The notes under the pieces were generated by a model. The model did no database searches, was not told the origin of the DNA, and worked only from the letters and a program-made list of their open reading frames with translations. Source: an uncultured Collinsella sp. (GTDB taxonomy: Bacteria; Actinomycetota; Coriobacteriia; Coriobacteriales; Coriobacteriaceae). Taken from it: 47,096 nucleotides of DNA. The stretch covers positions 1-47,096 of the forward strand of contig CABUNB010000016.1 in the NCBI GenBank assembly GCA_902492755.1, written 5' to 3'. Every line of letters starts with the position of its first letter. Position 1 is the first letter of the stretch. Shown piece after piece: positions 41,741 to 47,096 of the stretch. The position numbers were made by a program, and so were the translations under genes.

Positions 41741-42475
41741 CTACCCCCCCTCCGCCTTCAGCTTCAGCAGCAGGTCGCTCAGCTCGGGGCACTTGCTAGA
41801 GAGGCGCGTCTGGGCTCGCTCGCCCATCCCCCACCGCTGGCGGATCTCCTGGGCGCGCGGGCTCACGCGGTAGTCCCCGTCCATCACCTGCTTGAGCAGC
41901 TTGGCGGTCACGCGCGCATCGGCCAGAGCGCTGTGGGCGTGACCCGTCGACTCGTCGAACTCGATACCAAACCACGTTGCCGCGTCACTCAACGAGACGC
42001 GCCCGTGGCTGCCCACGTCCATGATCGAGGTGTAAAACGCCTGCAGGTCGGCCCAGTCCGTAGGAAATGCGGCAAGGTCGATATGCTTTACCTGGCACTC
42101 GGTCAAAAGCTGTCGACGATCCGCTCCGCTCCAGCAAACTATCTGGGCGGAGTAGCGACCGATCCAATCGCTGAGCCTTTTGATCACCATGTAGAGCAGA
42201 TCGGCCATCGCGGTATCCACGGCTGATATCCCCGTAAGCTCGCGGACGAGAAACGCAACGCCTTCGGTAAATTCCGTCTGCACAAACTGCGAGAACTCGC
42301 CCATAACGTTGCCGTGGTAATCGAGCTTGACGGCGCCGACCTCGATAATCTCGTTGCGCAGCCCACGTCGCTGGCGCTGCTTTGGCACCGGCGCAAATTC
42401 AAAGTCCAGCACGATCTGGCGCGCAAAGTTCGTCGTATCGATAGCCGAGATACACGGCGTCTTTTCAGCTGACAC
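41741..42475 (-). CDS. DnaQ-like 3'-5' exonuclease
   Basis: The 244-residue product has the DEDD exonuclease motifs: DFEF (Asp24, Glu26), a middle Asp in the CWSGADRRQLL segment, and HAHSALADARVT with the final His and Asp (DEDDh type). The fold resembles the KapD/ExoX group of single-domain exonucleases. It may act on RNA or DNA ends; the substrate is not readable. I chose GTG at 42475, which has AAAGG seven bases upstream; the frame is open to 42589 without similarity. It stands alone between the hsdR promoter and a small transcription unit. Confidence 0.83.
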   Translation of the reverse strand: MSAEKTPCISAIDTTNFARQIVLDFEFAPVPKQRQRRGLRNEIIEVGAVKLDYHGNVMGEFSQFVQTEFTEGVAFLVRELTGISAVDTAMADLLYMVIKRLSDWIGRYSAQIVCWSGADRRQLLTECQVKHIDLAAFPTDWADLQAFYTSIMDVGSHGRVSLSDAATWFGIEFDESTGHAHSALADARVTAKLLKQVMDGDYRVSPRAQEIRQRWGMGERAQTRLSSKCPELSDLLLKLKAEGG

Positions 42476-42648
42476 GGTTAGGGCCTTTCTCCGTTGCCTG
42501 CCGCTTGCTACATAGGCGGCTACATTGCCGTAAGGATAGGCGCCCGTACGAACATGAAAGTGGGGCGCAATACCATGCGCCAGGCACACGCCATGCAGAC
42601 GGCCCCAAGAGAGTTGCCCGCTCTATTCAAATGCATGAAAAAGATTTA

Positions 42649-42683
42649 GGCCCGGTGACTTGAATCAGCGGTCATCCCGGGCC
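42649..42683 (-). terminator. terminator of the 42.7-kb small transcription unit
   Basis: GGCCCGG (42649-42655) pairs with CCGGGCC (42677-42683), extended by TGAC/GTCA after a 2-base bulge. Leftward it is followed by TAAATCTTTTT. Confidence 0.8.
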
Positions 42684-42685
42684 CA

Positions 42686-42775
42686 TCAGAGCTCGTAGAG
42701 CTCTTGGTTGCTTTGGTCTCGCTCTTCACGGCGCTTATCGAACTTTCCGAGGCACTCAAGCAGCATTCGAAGCAT
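42686..42775 (-). CDS. possible 29-residue peptide, or part of a small RNA
   Basis: The minus strand reads MLRMLLECLGKFDKRREERD followed by QSNQELYEL and TGA. The peptide would be an amphipathic, highly charged helix after a short hydrophobic start. No ribosome site precedes the ATG, so translation is doubtful. It lies between a good promoter (42883-42865) and a terminator (42649-42683), giving a transcript of about 200 bases that could equally be a regulatory RNA: GCCCA/TGGGC and GCAGC/GCTGC stems can form in the leader. I do not recognise it as a known RNA family. Confidence 0.35.
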   Translation of the reverse strand: MLRMLLECLGKFDKRREERDQSNQELYEL

Positions 42776-42859
42776 AACAAGTCGCTGCCATTAAGGCACT
42801 GACCTCTTGACCAAGCAACGGCGCTGCCCAGCTATCACCCTTGGGCTGCCGTCAACTTT

Positions 42860-42888
42860 ATTCTATCCGCGAGCATCTGGTTTACCAA
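42860..42888 (-). promoter_or_regulatory. promoter of the small transcription unit
   Basis: On the minus strand TTGGTA (42888-42883) and TAGAAT (42865-42860) are separated by exactly 17 bases. It starts 43 bp after the stop of the ATPase gene and reads toward the 29-codon frame. The stretch 42776-42859 holds its leader. Confidence 0.6.
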
Positions 42889-42930
42889 ATGGATTTTCGG
42901 TAAAGGAAGCACGGCACGCCCGCAAAACCA

Positions 42931-44226
42931 CTACGCCCCAAGTGCCGCCATGGGAATCACCGCCACGCCGTCGTCGCGTGTGTAGGCAATGCTCCCCTTT
43001 CCAACCACGACCGCCAAAAACGCCGGCGCGGCATTCTGGGCGGCAGGATTGGAGAGCACTTTCCTCTCCAGCGCCTTGAGATTTCTCGCTCCATCGTCTG
43101 CTTTCGCATCACTCAGCTTGACCTCGATGGCTCCCCAGCGCCCGTCGTGCTCAACGATCAGATCGACCTCAAGGCCCTTCTCATCTCGGAAATAATGGAC
43201 ACTGTTGTCGACACCGCCGTAGGTGGAAAGGAACACGCGCACGTCGCGCAGGACGAGATTCTCAAAGAGCATCCCCAGCGTTTGCATATCGCCAAGCAGC
43301 CGCTCAGGGGTAGCCCCCAGCAACGCCGCCGCAAGTGACGGGTCACAGAAGTAGCGCTTGGGGCGCACGCGAACGCGGGCCTTCGAGCGCATGGGCGGCT
43401 CCCATCCGCACAGGTCCTCGGTCAGCTTGAGCCTGTTGAAGAGGTCCAAGTACGCAGCGATGGTCCTCTCGTCGGGGCCCGCCTCACCGTACGAGGCGTC
43501 CTTTACGAGCGTCTTGTACGTGACAGCCTGGCTCTCGTTCATGGCAAGAGCTCGCAAAAGGCCGTGTGCAAGCTCGGGCGACATACCCTCGTCCAGCACG
43601 TTGACGTCGAGCACCGAGTGCACGTACTGGCTTGCCGTCTCTCGCGCAAGATCTTCCGAAAGCCCAAGATTTGCAGGCCAACCGCCCCTGCAGCACCAGC
43701 GGGCGACGTCATCCACCGTGCTCTCGCGACGCTGAGGGGCAAAATCCTCGCCCTTAAAGAGGCTTGCCAGTGACACGAGCGGCTCGCCGTCGCCCGACTC
43801 ACACAGGGCCATGGGGCGCATTGACAGACGGGCGATCCTACCCGTGCCGGAATGACGAACATGGCTGCGCTCCTCGCTTTTGAGCGCGGTCGAGCCCGTG
43901 AGCAAAAGTGTCCCCCGTTCGTTGCCGCTCGCGTCCACGAAACGCCGGGCGGCATCCCAAACCTCGGGCACCTCCTGCCATTCATCGACCAGGTGTGGCG
44001 CATCGCCGATGAGCGCCAGGCTTGGGTCGACCTCTGCCGCCGCACGCTGCGCAGGCTCATCGAGCCTGGAGACGCTCGCCGAGCGAGAGAGCGCCGTCCA
44101 GGTCTTGCCGCACCATTTGGGGCCGTTGATCTCCACACAGCCAAACGCCCGCATAAGGGTGTCGAGGCGCTCCTCTATGAGCCGGGGCCTATATCCCTTT
44201 TGGGTCAATCTCTTTGGTGCATCCAT
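42931..44226 (-). CDS. AAA ATPase with DUF4143
   Basis: A 431-residue ATP-binding protein of the large AAA_14/DUF4143 group. It has a Walker A GPKWCGKT (residues 35-42), Walker B HLVDEWQE (Asp81, Glu82), an arginine-rich sensor region (TGSTALKSEERSHVRHSGTGR), a winged-helix-like middle (about 225-265) and a DUF4143 C-terminus with a nuclease-like EVDLIVEHDGRWGAIEVKLSD (D...E-x-K form). Function is unknown; the group is common and variable in gut bacteria. The ATG at 44226 is preceded by GAGAGGGA. A 23-bp tandem repeat lies just upstream. Confidence 0.85.
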   Translation of the reverse strand: MDAPKRLTQKGYRPRLIEERLDTLMRAFGCVEINGPKWCGKTWTALSRSASVSRLDEPAQRAAAEVDPSLALIGDAPHLVDEWQEVPEVWDAARRFVDASGNERGTLLLTGSTALKSEERSHVRHSGTGRIARLSMRPMALCESGDGEPLVSLASLFKGEDFAPQRRESTVDDVARWCCRGGWPANLGLSEDLARETASQYVHSVLDVNVLDEGMSPELAHGLLRALAMNESQAVTYKTLVKDASYGEAGPDERTIAAYLDLFNRLKLTEDLCGWEPPMRSKARVRVRPKRYFCDPSLAAALLGATPERLLGDMQTLGMLFENLVLRDVRVFLSTYGGVDNSVHYFRDEKGLEVDLIVEHDGRWGAIEVKLSDAKADDGARNLKALERKVLSNPAAQNAAPAFLAVVVGKGSIAYTRDDGVAVIPMAALGA

Positions 44227-44264
44227 AGACGGCCGTCCCTCTCTATCACGCGATATGCGAAATT

Positions 44265-44360
44265 ACGCCATTCTCAATGCTGATTTTACGCTACTTTCAA
44301 TGTAGTTTTTACGCCATGACAGATGTAGTTTTTACGCCATTTTCATTGAAGGTTTTACGC
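44265..44360. repeat. 23-bp tandem repeat upstream of the DUF4143 ATPase gene
   Basis: ACGC recurs at 44265, 44288, 44311, 44334 and 44357, exactly 23 bp apart; between them the consensus is CATTTTCAATGTAGTTTTT with variation. The period is about two helical turns and not a multiple of three, so this is likely a DNA-level element. It lies 39-134 bp before the ATPase start, where a regulator could bind in a row. Nothing else is seen in 44227-44411. Confidence 0.85.
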
Positions 44361-44411
44361 TTGGCATCCTTAGCGCGACCCATTCCGAGCATCACATCAG
44401 AGCGTGCTTGG

Positions 44412-45803
44412 TTATCTCCGCTCGCACATCTCGGCAAACGAAATCAGCTTGGCATCTCCCCTGCTCGCCGCAGCTTCCTGACATCCTTGCGTAAAGCCTC
44501 GCTTCGAGAAGATCGCATAGCTTTTGTGCTGCCGCCTAAAGAGCTCGCTTCGATGCACGAGCTTTTGCAGCACGTCTTCGCCCACCGGTTCATTGCGCCA
44601 TTTGCATTCCGCAAACAGCGCAGTGCCCTCGCCATCGTCAACAATCAAGTCGATTTCTTCCTGCGTATGCGTGCGATTATCCGTCCCCCACCAGCGCCCA
44701 ACGCTTGCCGGAACCACATCAAGCTGGCCCGCCCGCGCGAGTTCGTACACGTATTGTCTGCATATAAGCTCAAAGACCGTACCCATGTAATCCGATACGT
44801 GCGGCTCAATGCGCTCATACGCCATCTCGGCCATATCGTTTTGAATCAGCCCGATGTTCTGCGGAACAAACTTGTACCAGAACCTAAACATCTGATCGCT
44901 CAGCAGATACACGGCTCGCTTATTGCTCGTCTCGTTTAGGGGCAGCTCGCGCTCGACAATCCCAAGCGACGCCAGCTTATCCACATAGCTCTTTACGTTG
45001 CTCGCAGGGATTCCCGTAGAGCTCGCAATCTCCGAGATCTTCGAGCGCCCCTGAGCAATTGCTTGCACGATCGCATCATATTGCTCGGGATTGCGGCACT
45101 CCTGCAATAGCAGGTTACTCGGCTCCTCAAAGAGATAGCCCGTAGGAGTAAGAAAAAGACGTTTGATGTTGTCCTTGAGCGGTGTGGCAGGATCGACTTT
45201 CTCGATATATGCAGGAATGCTACCCGTCATGCCATAGCAAACTGCAGCGTCTTCGCGACCCATGCTCTGCCACAGGCCGAGGGTCGTCATAAAATCGAGC
45301 GGCATGATCTTAAACTGGGCCGTACGCCTACCGTATAGCGGACTCTCGTAGCCCAACACCTGCTCTTCCATAAACGAAAGCGACGACCCGCACAGGATAA
45401 GCATAAGCTTGGCCTCTTTGTACAAGTGATCGATCTTGTCTTGCAGCAACGAGCTGATCTCGGGATTCGATTGGGCGAGATAAGGATACTCGTCAATCAC
45501 GACAATCAAACGTTCCGTACGAGCCATGGTAGCCAATGCATCGAACGCCTCGTCAAAACTACGAAACGACACGCCAGCAACACCAACGGAGCCCGCAAGT
45601 ATCGCCTGGCTAAAGCCATGCAGGTTTGCCTCTGCATTGGTACGACGAGCTTGAAAGTAAATAGCCTTCTTGCCTTGGATAAACTCTGTGATAAGACGCG
45701 TTTTGCCCACGCGACGGCGGCCGTAAATCACAGGCATCTCAAAGGAGCCCGTGCCATACAGTCGATTGAGCTCGGACATTTCCGCCGTTCTTCCGATAAA
45801 CAT
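44412..45803 (-). CDS. AAA ATPase with DUF234-type nuclease-like C-terminus
   Basis: A 463-residue protein of the archaeal-type ATPase group (ATPase_2 with DUF234). It has FIGRTAEMSELNRLY at the start, Walker A GRRRVGKT (residues 28-35), Walker B VVIDEYPYL (Asp104, Glu105), a winged-helix region (about 255-300: SKISEIASSTGIPASNVKSY), and a C-terminal EEIDLIVDDGEGTALFAECKW of the D...E-x-K nuclease type. The ATG at 45803 has GGAAGGA upstream. Function is unknown. The promoter region carries a 52-bp palindrome. Confidence 0.85.
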   Translation of the reverse strand: MFIGRTAEMSELNRLYGTGSFEMPVIYGRRRVGKTRLITEFIQGKKAIYFQARRTNAEANLHGFSQAILAGSVGVAGVSFRSFDEAFDALATMARTERLIVVIDEYPYLAQSNPEISSLLQDKIDHLYKEAKLMLILCGSSLSFMEEQVLGYESPLYGRRTAQFKIMPLDFMTTLGLWQSMGREDAAVCYGMTGSIPAYIEKVDPATPLKDNIKRLFLTPTGYLFEEPSNLLLQECRNPEQYDAIVQAIAQGRSKISEIASSTGIPASNVKSYVDKLASLGIVERELPLNETSNKRAVYLLSDQMFRFWYKFVPQNIGLIQNDMAEMAYERIEPHVSDYMGTVFELICRQYVYELARAGQLDVVPASVGRWWGTDNRTHTQEEIDLIVDDGEGTALFAECKWRNEPVGEDVLQKLVHRSELFRRQHKSYAIFSKRGFTQGCQEAAASRGDAKLISFAEMCERR

Positions 45804-45820
45804 AGGGCCATCCTTCCTTT

Positions 45821-45872
45821 ACGTTATAGCTAGCTATATTATACCTTCCTATAATATAGCTAGCTATAACGT
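45821..45872. promoter_or_regulatory. 52-bp palindrome in front of the second ATPase gene
   Basis: Arms 45821-45843 and 45850-45872 are perfect 23-base inverted copies around CCTTCC. Each arm contains the self-symmetric TATAGCTAGCTATA, so the site has nested symmetry. On the minus strand a TATAAT lies inside (45855-45850), about 47 bp before the ATG. It is probably an operator that overlaps the promoter. Confidence 0.75.
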
Positions 45873-45927
45873 AATTCGACAAGCGGCGCACGCAAAAGGG
45901 TCGGTACACCACCGCACGTGGACCGTT

Positions 45928-46160
45928 CCGGAAAATGTATCCCGTTCTGGAGCCAAAAACTGGGCCGTAGTTTCCGCCAAACATGCCATCCGGAAAGCGT
46001 GTCCCGTTCTGAGCCTGAATTCTGGGATGCACTTTCCGCTGAAACTTCTACCGGAAAGCGAATCCCATTCTGAGCGTCGAATCCGGGACGCAGTTTCCGG
46101 TTGAGGGCTGTTCCGGAAAGCTTGTCCCGTTCCGAGCGGCAATTCCGGGTCACGGTTTCC
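45928..46160. repeat. four ~62-bp repeats with internal dyads
   Basis: CCGGAAA starts units at 45928, 45990, 46051 and 46113 (periods 62, 61, 62). Each unit runs GGAAA-N6-CCC, a ~20-base middle with GTTCTGAGC, and GGG-N6-TTTCC, so both ends are inverted relatives. Open frames over the region are shadows with no ribosome site. In 46161-46456 I see only two tandem copies of TTTTGGTCAGC (46380-46401) shortly before the next gene. Confidence 0.85.
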
Positions 46161-46456
46161 TCAGGTACAAGGCGACAGTCCGCCGCCCTTATCACATGCC
46201 TTCAAATATGCGATCCAGAAACACAAAACAGCAGATAGAATGCTCTTTTTCAAAAAGTACACGTCCCGAAACTTACCAAGACTTCATATCCAGCTACCGT
46301 TCACGGTCGCCGATTACCGCTCACCGATTCAAACAAGAAATATGTCGCCAAAAGCAGGTCATCTACCTGCATGGTTAGATTTTGGTCAGCTTTTGGTCAG
46401 CTGAGCGGCAAGTTCCAGCTGATACGTTTTTGCTACCCAAAAGGAGGCGGTAGCTC

Positions 46457-47096
46457 ATGACCCATTGCAACGACCAGCTCATCGACCAACTGCTCACTCA
46501 AGCCGAACAAGAGGGGCGCTGTCTGATTCCCCCGAGCACGGCGATCCGAAAAGCGCTCCTTCGGCGCACCGGCGGCACGGTTGTCTCGCCCATGCCGGGG
46601 TTGTTTGCGCGAAAAACGCACTGGGATGAACTCAACCGAGCGCAACGCCATTGCGAGATCCTCCGCGCCCTTGCGATCATCCATCCCGATTGGACGTTCT
46701 GCTCGTTTTCGGCAGCTTGCCTGCTGGGGCTCGAGGTCTCGTGGCGACACCTGAACGTCGTGCATGTTTGCAGCTCGACAAAGCCGTCGGCTCGTCCGGG
46801 CGCACATATTCAGCGACACCAGATTGAGCCGGCCGGAGCAATACGCAGAGCCGGCATATCGGTAACGCCGCCCATCCAAACGGCCACAGATTGCCTGCTG
46901 CAAACTGGTTTTGCCGACGGCATGCCCATTGCCGATTCGGCGATCTCAAAGCTCGGCCTTGCGTCGGAACAGCTGATGGAGGCCGTTGAGCAACGAGCGA
47001 CTGCCCGCAATGGTCGCGCGATTCGCACCGCCCTCACAACGCTTCGATATGCCGACGCCCGCGCCGAGAGCGGCGGGGAATCGGTCGCCCGAGCCA
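46457..47096 (+). CDS. AbiEi/DUF559-like protein, 3' end outside the window
   Basis: The frame runs from the ATG at 46457, with AAAAGGAGG upstream, to the window edge (213 codons, no stop). It begins MTHCNDQLIDQLLTQAEQEG. The layout resembles actinobacterial proteins with an AbiEi-like part (FCSFSAACLLGLEVSWRHL, VHVCSSTKPSARPGAHIQRH, PPIQTATDCLL) followed by a Vsr/DUF559-type nuclease domain; the last visible residues (ADARAESGGESVARA) match the boundary where that domain starts. The nuclease core itself is not in view, so the function is tentative. Confidence 0.6.
   Translation, partial: MTHCNDQLIDQLLTQAEQEGRCLIPPSTAIRKALLRRTGGTVVSPMPGLFARKTHWDELNRAQRHCEILRALAIIHPDWTFCSFSAACLLGLEVSWRHLNVVHVCSSTKPSARPGAHIQRHQIEPAGAIRRAGISVTPPIQTATDCLLQTGFADGMPIADSAISKLGLASEQLMEAVEQRATARNGRAIRTALTTLRYADARAESGGESVARA

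Noticed and set aside
44265..44360. Possible CRISPR array or origin iterons
   Set aside because: No spacers; no replication initiator gene nearby. The promoter position favours an operator array.
45928..46160. Possible CRISPR array
   Set aside because: Repeats are degenerate along their whole length with no identical direct repeat plus unique spacers, and no cas genes are near.
1..47096. tRNA, rRNA or tmRNA genes
   Set aside because: No cloverleaf or rRNA-like stretch was noticed on either strand by eye; a covariance search would be needed to exclude one fully.

Overview
The window looks like a chromosomal segment of a high-GC gut actinobacterium of the class Coriobacteriia, most likely Collinsella or a close relative. 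This rests on gene content (a zinc-ribbon S14, a uric-acid/purine-type gene set, U32 and ArgR neighbours), codon use, frequent TTG/GTG starts with strong GGAGG-type ribosome sites, and the style of the small intergenic repeats. The genus is my inference from recognition, not from a search.

Layout. 1-8.6 kb is housekeeping: tyrS, a U32 tRNA/rRNA-modification-type protease family gene, a class A penicillin-binding protein, argR, a family 2 glycosyltransferase and truA. 8.7-18.4 kb, all on the minus strand, is the spc/alpha ribosomal-protein cluster in the order rplE, rpsN, rpsH, rplF, rplR, rpsE, rpmD, rplO, secY, adk, map, infA, rpmJ, rpsM, rpsK, rpsD, rpoA, rplQ. It begins at rplE: the usual upstream partners rplX, rplN and rpsQ are absent and a promoter-like site precedes rplE.

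18.7-28.7 kb is a catabolic cluster: xdhC, an EF2563/YqeB-type gene, yqeC, hyuA (hydantoinase), a mocA-like nucleotidyltransferase, ygeW, ygeY, ygeX and a divergent YheO-like PAS/HTH regulator. This matches the E. coli ygeW-ygfJ block and the gene set linked to anaerobic purine/uric acid breakdown in gut anaerobes. The molybdenum hydroxylase itself, ygfK and ssnA are not in the window. Two copies of a ~67-bp perfect or near-perfect palindrome bracket xdhC-yqeB-yqeC.

28.8-30.6 kb holds two unrecognised proteins (one a single-pass membrane protein with a Pro/Ala-rich cytoplasmic-type region) around a 33-bp tandem repeat. 30.7-41.5 kb is the most interesting part: a type I restriction-modification locus built as a DNA-inversion system. 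A ribbon-helix-helix protein, a GIY-YIG/DUF4357 protein, hsdM and a half-length hsdS read rightward; hsdR, a second half-length hsdS and a complete tyrosine recombinase read leftward; three more hsdS half-cassettes lie between. All five target-recognition units are flanked by the same two short repeats (R1 of 19-22 bp before each, R2 of 19-25 bp after each) in both orientations, which is what a multi-way specificity shufflon needs.

41.7-47.1 kb continues as accessory DNA: a DnaQ-like exonuclease, a small self-contained transcription unit with a 29-codon frame, two archaeal-type AAA ATPases, and the start of an AbiEi/DUF559-like protein. Their intergenic gaps carry unusual repeats: 23-bp direct repeats, a 52-bp palindrome made of perfect 23-bp arms, and four ~62-bp dyad-bearing repeats.
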